Source: Bacillota bacterium
GTDB taxonomy: Bacteria; Bacillota; Clostridia; Lachnospirales; Lachnospiraceae
Length of the DNA: 64,000 bases
Direction of reading: 5' to 3'
Assembly: GCA_023435895.1 (NCBI GenBank)
Contig: JAEZLH010000007.1
Coordinates: forward strand, 108,218-172,217
The notes beneath the pieces were generated by a model. It saw nothing but the letters and a program-made list of their open reading frames with translations, was not told where the DNA came from and searched no databases. Shown here piece by piece: positions 55,346-63,205 of this stretch (its first letter is position 1; each line of letters opens with the position of its first letter). The translations under genes were made by a program, and so were the position numbers.

Positions 55346-55684
55346 ATGAGCCATCGACATCATTCGCATAAATTACCACCTATTAATAAAGACCTGGCTG
55401 TATTAATCCAAAATAATCCCCCTGATAAAGAGGAGAAGCAACCAAGTTCAACCCCACCAAAGAGTACCCCCTATCCTCCCCATATAGAAAACAAACCCAC
55501 CTATCATAAAAGAGCAAACCCAGCACATCCTTTTCCATTTATCCCTCCTCTAACGCGCTATGTTTCACCAAAGGAAGGGGTTCCATTGAAAGATGTCTAT
55601 AAAGAGCCCTCACCATCTACAGTAAAGAGAAATTATCCTGCCAGCGTCATTCATAAAAAACCATCATCCTTGGGAAAACAGTAA
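55346..55684 (+). CDS. His/Pro-rich basic protein inside the gas vesicle cluster
   Basis: The 112-residue protein on the opposite strand starts MSHRHHSHKLPPINKDLAVL. It is dominated by Pro, Lys and His, with no hydrophobic segment and little predicted order. GGAGAATTCAC precedes the ATG, so it is probably real. Just upstream TATAAT (also readable as TATAnnnTA) may serve as a -10. It is divergent from gvpH and convergent with the first GvpF/L gene. It has no recognisable family. A surface-binding (GvpC-like) role is only a guess. Confidence 0.65.
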   Translation: MSHRHHSHKLPPINKDLAVLIQNNPPDKEEKQPSSTPPKSTPYPPHIENKPTYHKRANPAHPFPFIPPLTRYVSPKEGVPLKDVYKEPSPSTVKRNYPASVIHKKPSSLGKQ

Positions 55685-55732
55685 ATGATAAGTATAGCTT
55701 CCTTTCTGATTGCTTTTTATTCTCACATAACA

Positions 55733-55764
55733 CCGGATGAAACACACATTTCGTGTTTCTCCGG
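55733..55764. terminator. Hairpin between the His/Pro-rich gene and gvpF/L
   Basis: CCGGA/TCCGG and AAACAC/GTGTTT pair with a small internal bulge. It lies between two converging genes and could end either transcript. Confidence 0.5.
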
Positions 55765-55853
55765 TTATTATGCAAAATATTACAAACAAGTGTCACTTCA
55801 CTCTACGGTGTATTGTATTCAAATGTTAATTCACTCCTATAAATCTATTTCTA

Positions 55854-56606
55854 CTACGTTGTTCCTGGCTTGATTCGCAGATCCACAAAATTATAAGGCG
55901 GCCAAGGTCCTGTATAGTCGAAAATCAGCTTATCCTTATACTTTTCATATATCTTCTCTACCTCAAGGTCAAACTGCTCGCTCTCCTCATCCTTTACTAA
56001 AAAGGATGCGGTAAATACGGATTTAATCGAGATTCCATCCTTTTGCTTACTGCTAACCGCAAGCTTGCTCAGTTTCTCATAGATATCCTCAAGATATTGC
56101 TCTTTCTTACTCTCAACTGATTTTTGAACCAGTTGACCCAACAAAATCTTCTCAGGAAGAACTTCTTCCTCTTCCTTCCCGTCAATCTTCTTCTTTAAAC
56201 GGCTGATTTCCTCTGACTCTATATCCTCATTAAAAAACTCATCGGTCCATCTAACTTTTAATCCAACCTCTGATTTATTCTCCAGGAATTCCAGTTGGTG
56301 TAATAATTCATCATAGTTGGTTACTATAATATTCTCGATTTCCTGCTTGTTATTTGCTACTGTTCCAAAAGCCACCGGAATTACCGTGTATTTCTCCATT
56401 ACTTTGGTTATAACTCTTTGATGATTGAGTATATTTTTTCTGGTAGGATCAAATTCATAAACATCCGTATTGCTGACTACAGCAGAAATCTCCTTATACG
56501 GCATTGTATAAACCGGCGAAATAATACCTGCAAAGGAGGAACTGCTAAGATTGACCCCGTCCTTCTCTTTGATAAAGCAATATATGTATTTGCCCGGCAT
56601 TGACAT
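55854..56606 (-). CDS. gvpF/L: Gas vesicle protein GvpF/GvpL (copy 1)
   Basis: The 250-residue protein has GKYIYCFIKEKDGV, ISAVVSNTDVYEFDPTRKNILNHQRVITKVMEKYTVIPVAFGTV (the typical HxxVI and PVxFGTV stretch) and the ending FDYTGPWPPYNFVDLRI. ATG at 56606 is one base after the Cdc48-type gene's stop, so translation is coupled. Its place suggests GvpF. Together with the two other copies, this makes three GvpF/L proteins. Confidence 0.92.
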   Translation of the reverse strand: MSMPGKYIYCFIKEKDGVNLSSSSFAGIISPVYTMPYKEISAVVSNTDVYEFDPTRKNILNHQRVITKVMEKYTVIPVAFGTVANNKQEIENIIVTNYDELLHQLEFLENKSEVGLKVRWTDEFFNEDIESEEISRLKKKIDGKEEEEVLPEKILLGQLVQKSVESKKEQYLEDIYEKLSKLAVSSKQKDGISIKSVFTASFLVKDEESEQFDLEVEKIYEKYKDKLIFDYTGPWPPYNFVDLRIKPGTT

Positions 56607-56607
56607 G

Positions 56608-58716
56608 CTAATCACCCATTTCTATTACATTTTTAAAGTTCATAAGACTGATTTTGGCATCTGTAAGCTTTTGCTCTGCCTTGTCTTGGTTCTCTACATA
56701 TTCCGACAGTGCGTCCAGTGCTGCCTTTTGACAGATATCCTTAATTTGAGCACCGGTATATCCATCTGTTATCTTAGCTAAAAGTTCAATTTCGACCTCC
56801 CCTGCAAGCGGTTTATCCTTCAAATAAATTTGAAAGATCTCTAGCCTTCCTTCCAAATCCGGTGCTTTAAACTCCAGGGGCAGCTCAAATCTACCCGGCC
56901 TTAATAAAGCTGGGTCAAGAATATCCAAACGATTGGTTGCCCCGATTACGGTAACTCCGTTTAACTCTTCAATTCCATCCAGTTCCGAAAGCATCTGACA
57001 AATCATTCGCTCCGTTGTACCGCTATCATTATCTCTTCCTCTCTTTGGAACAAGAGAGTCCACTTCATCAAAGAAAATAATGCAGGGTGCCGCCTGTCTT
57101 GCCTTTTTAAAGATTTCCCTTAGACCCTTCTCTGACTCTCCCACATACTTCGAAAGTAATTCCGGTCCTTTCACCGAGATAAAGTTTGTATTATTCAAGG
57201 TTGCAATGGCTTTGGCAAACAAAGTCTTGCCAGTACCCGGAGCTCCGTAGAATAGGATACCCTTTGGTGCTTTACATCCAAAATACTGATAGGCTTCTTT
57301 GTATTCCTCCGGCCAAAGTATACTCTTTTTGATTGTTTCCTTTATTTCCTTCAGTCCACCGATTTCTTCAAAGCTGACGTTTGGAACTTCAATAAACACT
57401 TCACGAATTGCGGAGGGTTCAATTTCATTTAAAGAACTATAGAAATCTTCCATCGTAACACTAAGCTGCTCAATTACCTGATAGGGGATTTTGGAATTAG
57501 TAAAGTCAATCTGTGGAAAGAATTTTCTAAGAGCGGACATGGCTGCTTCTCTGCATAGGGATTGAAGATCTGCTCCTACGTATCCATGAGTCAATTCTGC
57601 TAACCTTTGAATATCTACATTGCTATCAATTGGCATATCCCTGGTATAAACCTGAAGAATCTGAAGTCGTCCCTTTTGATCGGGTATTCCGATTTCAATC
57701 TCACGGTCAAATCGCCCCGGTCTTCTTAATGCCGGATCTATGGCATTGGGCAAATTGGTAGCACCGATGACGATTACCTGGCCACGATCCTTCATACCAT
57801 CCATTAATGCTAGAAGCTGCGCAACAACACGCTTTTCCACGTCTCCGTTCACACTTTCCCTTTTGGGTGAAATCGCATCAATTTCATCCAGGAATATGAT
57901 ACTTGGGGCATTCTTGCTGGCATTGTCAAATATTTCTCTGAGCCTTGCTTCACTTTCTCCGTAGTATTTATTAATTATCTCTGGTCCGTTCACATGCACA
58001 AAATAAGCATCCGTTTCATTTGCCACCGCTCTTGCAATTAAGGTTTTTCCTGTGCCGGGAGGGCCATAAAGTAACAGCCCTTTCGGAGCCTCAATCCCTA
58101 AACGATTAAAAATTTCAGGGTATTTTAAAGGAAGTTCAATCATTTCACGAATACGTTGAATCTGTTTTTCCAACCCCCCTACATCTTCATAGGTTACGCG
58201 ATTGTCCTTCTTTAGCGCCCCTTCATTTTTAAACTTTATGAAGGTATCTTTCGTAAGTCGTACCGCACCCTCAGGTTTAGTTTCTACTACCACGTATTCA
58301 TTGGAGGAATAGCCAATTGACTTTATTCTAAAGTAATTTCCCTTTAAAACTGTAATTCCTTCCATTGCTGATTTAAGAAACTTCAAATCTTCATCACTCT
58401 CACCGGTCTTGCCCGTGCCACTGATTAATACATAATTCGCTTCTTCAACATTGGCTACACTAATTTCTACATTCTCTCCTAGCCCTACACCAGCATTCCG
58501 TCTTAAGATTCCATCCATTTGGATCAAATTTTTACCTTTAAACTCATCATGAATTGGCATAATCCTGGCAAGTGCAATGCTTTTTCCTTTTATCGCTACA
58601 ATACCGCCGATTACTATATTTCGCTTTTGTATCTCGTCTAGATCCACTCTAGCTATACTTTTTCCTACATCCTTACTCAGTGCTTCACAAACTTTAAGCA
58701 GCTCCTCCACCAACAT
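56608..58716 (-). CDS. CDC48/VAT-type double AAA+ ATPase in the gas vesicle operon
   Basis: The 702-residue protein has a Cdc48 N-domain (about 1-100; VGKSIARVDLDEI and IQMDGILRRNAGVGLGENVEI) and two complete AAA modules. D1 has GPPGTGKT (218-225) and IIFLDEID (273-280); D2 has GAPGTGKT (491-498) and IIFFDEVD (546-553). The pore loops KYYGESE and KYVGESE are the archaeal VAT type. It unfolds or extracts proteins using ATP. It is flanked by gvpO and gvpF/L, with overlap or one-base spacing downstream, so it belongs to the operon. GvpN is a different AAA protein, so this is additional. Confidence 0.95.
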   Translation of the reverse strand: MLVEELLKVCEALSKDVGKSIARVDLDEIQKRNIVIGGIVAIKGKSIALARIMPIHDEFKGKNLIQMDGILRRNAGVGLGENVEISVANVEEANYVLISGTGKTGESDEDLKFLKSAMEGITVLKGNYFRIKSIGYSSNEYVVVETKPEGAVRLTKDTFIKFKNEGALKKDNRVTYEDVGGLEKQIQRIREMIELPLKYPEIFNRLGIEAPKGLLLYGPPGTGKTLIARAVANETDAYFVHVNGPEIINKYYGESEARLREIFDNASKNAPSIIFLDEIDAISPKRESVNGDVEKRVVAQLLALMDGMKDRGQVIVIGATNLPNAIDPALRRPGRFDREIEIGIPDQKGRLQILQVYTRDMPIDSNVDIQRLAELTHGYVGADLQSLCREAAMSALRKFFPQIDFTNSKIPYQVIEQLSVTMEDFYSSLNEIEPSAIREVFIEVPNVSFEEIGGLKEIKETIKKSILWPEEYKEAYQYFGCKAPKGILFYGAPGTGKTLFAKAIATLNNTNFISVKGPELLSKYVGESEKGLREIFKKARQAAPCIIFFDEVDSLVPKRGRDNDSGTTERMICQMLSELDGIEELNGVTVIGATNRLDILDPALLRPGRFELPLEFKAPDLEGRLEIFQIYLKDKPLAGEVEIELLAKITDGYTGAQIKDICQKAALDALSEYVENQDKAEQKLTDAKISLMNFKNVIEMGD

Positions 58717-58741
58717 TCATCTCCTCTTAGCATGATGATCA

Positions 58742-59005
58742 TTAACCCTCACTATCTAAGGAAGCCTTTCGCTTAGTCTCCTTAAGAGAAAAGCTGATTA
58801 CTTCCTTCGCACTGTTAACCTCTACCTCATAGAGTTCAACGATGTCTCCAAGTCCGCGTCTTGTAGTATAATCCGGGTCTACGTTTACCTCACACAATGC
58901 CTTCCATGACTTATCTCCAGGGGTAACCGTAAGCACTCTGCACTTTTGTTTCATAACATCCTTAAAAAATAATGTGACACTGTCAACTACTTCTGATATA
59001 TTCAT
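58742..59005 (-). CDS. gvpO: Gas vesicle protein GvpO
   Basis: The 87-residue protein has the GvpO pattern: VTLFFKDVMKQKCRVLTVTPGDKSWKALCEVNVDPDYTTRRGLGDIVELYEVEV. GvpO is required for vesicle formation in haloarchaea and is often next to gvpN; its action is unclear. ATG has GAAAGGATGTAGAAC. It sits between gvpN and the CDC48-type gene. Confidence 0.9.
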   Translation of the reverse strand: MNISEVVDSVTLFFKDVMKQKCRVLTVTPGDKSWKALCEVNVDPDYTTRRGLGDIVELYEVEVNSAKEVISFSLKETKRKASLDSEG

Positions 59006-59100
59006 GTTCTACATCCTTTCCCCAGCAGCTGCATATCTTGATTAGCCCATTCTGCAGCTGCCGGAAACAGAAAGAACCTCGTATCTACATAATAGTGCAA

Positions 59101-60015
59101 CTATCTATTAGCAAAGATGAGATCAATTCCCTCATCAACAGCCCGCTCCAGCTCCATCCGCTTTTCATCGGATAATTTGAGTGATATCGTAATGGAATTA
59201 AAGATATCCTTACTTACTTGTCGAAATACCACATTACCGGGAACCATCTTAATTCTTGAGGTATGTGCCACCTTTGCAAGCATAATACCTCCCCTGATTG
59301 AAACATAATCCATCTCTTTCAGCTTATTCTTGATGTATCTGGATAATTTCATGATTTTAAAAGAATCCTCCATACCTAATCCCGATTTACTCATAATGAT
59401 ATTGCGCTCTGTCTCTTCATCCATATTTTGAACATCTATGGTAATCATACGGTCTGTAAGCGCATTGGGGGAATGATATACCCCTTCATACTCCTCCGGA
59501 TTACTGGTAAAGATAATTCGAAACTCCGGATGTAACTTTATAAAGGTATTTCCACCCTCACCATAGGGAACATCAATAATCTTTTCCTCGAGAACTGGTA
59601 AAAACACATTATTGATTTGTGCCGGCGTCCTTGTAAATTCGTCATAAATTACCGTGTAGCCTTCCTTACAGGCGGTAAGAAGCTTCCCATCATTCCATGT
59701 CTTGCGAATCATTTCTTCCTTCTTATAAACCGTAGTAATAAAGTTATCCTCTACATAATATTTTCTTAATCCGGAATACGAACCGATTAAACTTTCACTG
59801 TTAACATCCTCACTACCACATATCATTAGAATCGGACGCTCTATTTTTTTTGCAATATGAATTGCCAGGGATGTCTTTCCAACTCCTGCGGGTCCTCTCA
59901 AATGAATTGGATAACCGTTATTCATATACATGATTGCTCTGCTGGTAAGGCTTCTTACATAATCCGTTATTACGTAATTGGCAGTACCTATATCAAAATT
60001 ATTTAATTCGCTCAT
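59101..60015 (-). CDS. gvpN: Gas vesicle AAA ATPase GvpN
   Basis: The 304-residue MoxR-like AAA protein has Walker A GPAGVGKT (41-48), IYDEFTRTPAQINNVFLPVLEEK (Walker B and sensor region) and FRIIFTSNPEEYEGVYHSPNALTDRMI. GvpN helps vesicles grow to full size. ATG at 60015 is chosen because of GGAGATTAGT; the upstream in-frame ATGs lack ribosome sites. Confidence 0.94.
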   Translation of the reverse strand: MSELNNFDIGTANYVITDYVRSLTSRAIMYMNNGYPIHLRGPAGVGKTSLAIHIAKKIERPILMICGSEDVNSESLIGSYSGLRKYYVEDNFITTVYKKEEMIRKTWNDGKLLTACKEGYTVIYDEFTRTPAQINNVFLPVLEEKIIDVPYGEGGNTFIKLHPEFRIIFTSNPEEYEGVYHSPNALTDRMITIDVQNMDEETERNIIMSKSGLGMEDSFKIMKLSRYIKNKLKEMDYVSIRGGIMLAKVAHTSRIKMVPGNVVFRQVSKDIFNSITISLKLSDEKRMELERAVDEGIDLIFANR

Positions 60016-60088
60016 ACTAATCTCCATTCCGTCGTAACGGCTATACATCCCATCCCTTCATTGGAAAATGGTTCCTATATCCGCTTAA

Positions 60089-60124
60089 ATGCGAGGCTCT
60101 CACCTCATGGTAAAAGCCTCGCAT
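60089..60124 (-). other. Hairpin between gvpA and gvpN
   Basis: ATGCGAGGCT (60089-60098) pairs perfectly with AGCCTCGCAT (60115-60124). No T-run follows on the reverse strand, so it is not a strong terminator. It may stabilise gvpA mRNA or reduce readthrough, which would give more GvpA than the other proteins. Confidence 0.7.
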
Positions 60125-60170
60125 CTGCATTGACAGTTATAATTTAAAACATTAACTTTGCATATAAATG

Positions 60171-60401
60171 CTAGGCAAGACCAAATACTTCTTCTTCATG
60201 TTCATGATGATTCTGTAATAAACCTACAGCATTTGCATAGCACAGCCATGTTCTAACACTAGCTATAACAATTCTGGCTTCAACAGATAATAGTTCAATA
60301 CCTACAAGGTTTACTCTTGCCCAGATATCAATAACAATACCTTTATCAAGGATTCTATCAATTACCTCTACCAAACTAGCACTGTCAGTTGACTTCTTCA
60401 T
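60171..60401 (-). CDS. gvpA: Gas vesicle structural protein GvpA
   Basis: The 76-residue protein is the main shell subunit: STDSASLVEVIDRILDKGIVIDIWARVNLVGIELLSVEARIVIASVRTWLCYANAVGLL, the highly conserved GvpA core of helix, beta hairpin and helix. The short tail (QNHHEHEEEVFGLA) is acidic. It lies alone in first position before the hairpin and gvpN. The ATG has AGGAGGAATATATAT, 9 bases of spacing. The core is well conserved, so vesicles are probably functional. Confidence 0.97.
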   Translation of the reverse strand: MKKSTDSASLVEVIDRILDKGIVIDIWARVNLVGIELLSVEARIVIASVRTWLCYANAVGLLQNHHEHEEEVFGLA

Positions 60402-60433
60402 ATATATATTCCTCCTTAATATTTATTACATAA

Positions 60434-60460
60434 TATACTATGCGGATAATTTACTAAGGT
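60434..60460 (-). promoter_or_regulatory. Sigma-K-like promoter of gvpA
   Basis: On the reverse strand AC (60460-60459), 16 bp, CATAGTATA (60442-60434). This fits AC-N16/17-CATAnnnTA. The implied start near 60427 leaves about 26 bases of leader with the ribosome site. An upstream TTGACA (60517-60512) has no -10 at 16-18 bp. The remaining 60461-60674 shows nothing else definite. Confidence 0.5.
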
Positions 60461-60674
60461 GATATTATTAATGTCACATTTTGTTATTTTTTGTAATACT
60501 TTATTAATTATTGTCAAGGATAAACCATCACCCAATCTATCATTCACATGGTATGTATGTATTATCTGTCTATGGGCTATACAAAGATATTATATGTTTG
60601 AATTTTTCAATCGGCACAACAAAGCAGGTACTTTATTTCTATATATACAAATCCTTAAGGGATGCTAAACTTAA

Positions 60675-60738
60675 AACAGGCAGTATAAATGAATGTTCCA
60701 TTAATTCTCTCCCCGGAAATCCATTTAAACTGCCTGTT
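60675..60738 (-). terminator. Hairpin downstream of the second binding protein
   Basis: AACAGGCAGTATAAATG (60675-60691) pairs with CATTTAAACTGCCTGTT (60722-60738) with one mismatch; the T-run is weak. It would insulate gvpA from upstream transcription. Confidence 0.6.
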
Positions 60739-60746
60739 ATGTTTCA

Positions 60747-61697
60747 TTAATCATTAACAATTACCGATACTCCGGTATTAATGTATTGTGGACCTGTACT
60801 CTTCCCTAAGATGGCTGCCACTGCTTCCGCCATTCCAAGATACCCCATGGTATAAGGATTTTGAGCAATTATTGCTTTAAGACTTCCTTCTTTTAGTAAT
60901 TTCATCATAGTATCGGTCTTGTCAAAACCCACCCCAATATAGTTGTTATTATTGGCTTTGTTTGCCCTACCCACACCGATACTTGTACCTTCGCTTGCTC
61001 CAAATAACCCTACCAAATCCTTATTTTCAGTAATCATTTGTTCAGTAGCCGGCTGAGTAAACTCCGGTCTGTCACTGTCCGTATATATGGTTTTAGGAAG
61101 ACTAAACCTTCCATCTTTCTCAATTGTTTCGCGAAAGCCATCCTCCCGTAACTTTGTATTGGCTTTGTCCGCCAAATTGATAATTCCGATTGCTCCGCTA
61201 TTCTTTCCCATGCTATCCAGAATCGAAAGCATCGTCTGCCCGGCCTTTACCCCTGCTGCATAATTATCCGTCGTCAAGGTTGTGATTGCTTCCTCATAAG
61301 CCGGGGAATCCACATAGATTATCTTAACATTTCTGGCTTTTGCATCTTCCACTGCTCCAGATATCTTCTTTGGATCATCTGCAGCAATTAAGATTGCATC
61401 TGCACCATCTTCCACTGCTTTATTAATAATATCTATCTGCTCTTTAGTGCTTCTTACCTCTGGTGCATCCCAGATATATTGTACTCCTGCAATACCCGCC
61501 ATATCTTTCGCTCCCTGATTCAGCATGCCCCAATATTGAAACCCTTTATCCGTTGTGATTAAATAGACTTTATAGTACTTGATATCCGAAACCGAAGTCT
61601 GAACAGAATTTAAACAATAGCTTCGATGCCATATAACAAAGAGTAACAACGCAAAGGCGGTTATCATAACTTGTATCAAACTATGTTTCCACTTCAT
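60747..61697 (-). CDS. Membrane-anchored sugar-binding-type protein, copy 2
   Basis: The 316-residue protein has one N-terminal transmembrane helix (about 7-24) without a lipobox. A type I periplasmic-binding fold follows (YKVYLITTDKGFQYWGMLNQGAKDMA, VEDGADAILIAADDPKKISGAVEDAKARNVKIIYVDSP, GLFGASEGTSIGVGRANKA). It looks like the soluble half of a ribose/xylose-type ABC transporter or a sensor input protein. No permease or ATPase is nearby. It is a tandem paralogue of the gene upstream. Confidence 0.85.
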   Translation of the reverse strand: MKWKHSLIQVMITAFALLLFVIWHRSYCLNSVQTSVSDIKYYKVYLITTDKGFQYWGMLNQGAKDMAGIAGVQYIWDAPEVRSTKEQIDIINKAVEDGADAILIAADDPKKISGAVEDAKARNVKIIYVDSPAYEEAITTLTTDNYAAGVKAGQTMLSILDSMGKNSGAIGIINLADKANTKLREDGFRETIEKDGRFSLPKTIYTDSDRPEFTQPATEQMITENKDLVGLFGASEGTSIGVGRANKANNNNYIGVGFDKTDTMMKLLKEGSLKAIIAQNPYTMGYLGMAEAVAAILGKSTGPQYINTGVSVIVND

Positions 61698-61745
61698 TCT
61701 ATCCAGCCTTTCCGAAGGAGTATCCCGTCCCTCTTCGTCATAATT

Positions 61746-62705
61746 TTAATCCTTATGAATTTTATCAATCACCTGAAACCCGGTATTAAAATACTTGGGC
61801 CCGGTACTTCTTCCACGTAAGGCTGCAATGGCTTCCGCCATGCCTACATAGCCCATAGTATATGGATTCTGCTCAATAATGATATCCAAACTACCCTGAT
61901 CAAATAGTTTCATCGTATCAGTTGATTTATCGAACGCAATGCTGATAATCTTATTATTATTTTCTTTATTGGCATTCCCCATACCCACACTAATTCCCTC
62001 GTTGGTTCCAAACATCCCGACTAGCTCAGGATTTTGTTTGATTAATTGCTCTGTGGCCTGTTGCGAACTGAACGGCTTTCCATCTGTAAATACAGTTGGT
62101 AGTAAGGTATACTTTGAATCCTTAGAAACCGCTTCCCGAAACCCCATTTCCCGTTCCGTTTCCGTCACTTTATCCTTAAAGCTTATCACTCCGATTGACC
62201 CTTTCTCTATTCCTTTTGCTTTCAAGCCCCGAATCATTCTTTCTCCGGCGGTATAACCCGCCTCATAATTATCTGTAGCTAATGTTGTTATGGCTTCTTC
62301 ATTGGCAGGCGCATCCACATAAATCACTTCTATTCCCCTAGCTTTTGCATCCTCGATAACACCGGATATCTTCTTGACATCATCCGCTGAGATGAGTAAT
62401 GCATCCGCACCATCCCTGATTGCACTTCTTATAACCTCTACTTGTTTTTGAGGATTCCTCTCATATGGAAACTTCCAATAATATTTAACTCCGGTCAACA
62501 TGGCCATATCGGCTGCTCCCTGGTTAATATACTGCCAGAACTCATCCTGATTGTCAGTGGTGATCAAATAAATATCATAGTTTTTCACATCCTGTGGAAC
62601 GGTTACCGGTATTGCCCTCTTTATATAGTATTGATCCCATATGATAAACATTAAGAAAGCCAAAGATATTACCAGCATATTGATTATTAACCTACTATGC
62701 TTCAT
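61746..62705 (-). CDS. Membrane-anchored sugar-binding-type protein, copy 1
   Basis: The 319-residue protein is closely parallel to its neighbour: an N-terminal helix (about 5-23), YDIYLITTDNQDEFWQYINQGAADMAML, IRDGADALLISADDVKKISGVIEDAKARGIEVIYVDAP and GMFGTNEGISVGMGNANKE. The ATG at 62705 is preferred over GTG at 62729, although the ribosome site is only moderate. It is 48 bp upstream of its paralogue, so both share a transcript. Ligand unknown. Confidence 0.83.
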   Translation of the reverse strand: MKHSRLIINMLVISLAFLMFIIWDQYYIKRAIPVTVPQDVKNYDIYLITTDNQDEFWQYINQGAADMAMLTGVKYYWKFPYERNPQKQVEVIRSAIRDGADALLISADDVKKISGVIEDAKARGIEVIYVDAPANEEAITTLATDNYEAGYTAGERMIRGLKAKGIEKGSIGVISFKDKVTETEREMGFREAVSKDSKYTLLPTVFTDGKPFSSQQATEQLIKQNPELVGMFGTNEGISVGMGNANKENNNKIISIAFDKSTDTMKLFDQGSLDIIIEQNPYTMGYVGMAEAIAALRGRSTGPKYFNTGFQVIDKIHKD

Positions 62706-62786
62706 TTTTTCTTCTTTCCATTCCCACACATCATTAATCTTGTAATAATATATTCATATGCTTGTGAGTAAAATAACCGAAGACAT

Positions 62787-62838
62787 AAAAAAGCCGCTAC
62801 AGATTAAATGAATCACTTCATTTAATCTGTAGCGGCTT
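62787..62838 (-). terminator. Strong terminator of the rpsF-ssb-rpsR operon
   Basis: A 22-bp perfect stem, AAGCCGCTACAGATTAAATG (first 20 bases, 62791-62812) with its complement (62817-62838), followed by a T-run on the reverse strand. Confidence 0.95.
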
Positions 62839-62853
62839 ATATTATACGATTGC

Positions 62854-63129
62854 TTAATCCATTGTGTAAGGCATTAAAGCGATGTGTCTTGATCTCTTAA
62901 CAGCTACTGTTAAAGCTCTCTGGTGCTTTGCACAGTTACCTGTAATTCTACGAGGAAGAATCTTACCTCTCTCAGATACATATCTCTTTAACTTGTTTAC
63001 ATCTTTATAATCGATACCTGTGTGATTCTTATCAGCACAGAATACGCAAACTTTTTTTCTTCTACGTCCGAAGGATTTTCTCTTCATCGGAGCATCGCCT
63101 CTATCGTCGTTGCTTTTCTTGAATGGCAT
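62854..63129 (-). CDS. rpsR: Ribosomal protein bS18
   Basis: The protein has VCVFCADKNHTGIDYKDVNKLKRYVSERGKILPRRITGNCAKHQRALTVAVKRSRHIALMPY, typical bS18 of the zinc-binding type (Cys in CVFC and NCAKH). An earlier ATG at 63135 is too close to GGAGG; ATG at 63129 (MPFKKSN) has correct spacing, giving 91 residues. Confidence 0.96.
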   Translation of the reverse strand: MPFKKSNDDRGDAPMKRKSFGRRRKKVCVFCADKNHTGIDYKDVNKLKRYVSERGKILPRRITGNCAKHQRALTVAVKRSRHIALMPYTMD

Positions 63130-63205
63130 GAACATGACCTCCTTATCCGAAATTTGAAATTGTAGCGAAGGAGAACCTTCACTTATTTATTCCAGTTAAT
63201 ATAAT

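Noticed and set aside
60489..60517. A sigma-A promoter for gvpA built on TTGACA at 60517-60512
   Set aside because: The sequence 17 bp downstream is ACAAAA, and the nearest -10-like TATTAC is only 13 bp away.
60675..60738. Riboswitch upstream of gvpA
   Set aside because: The structure is a simple long hairpin next to the stop codon of the binding-protein gene and resembles a terminator; no known aptamer features are visible.
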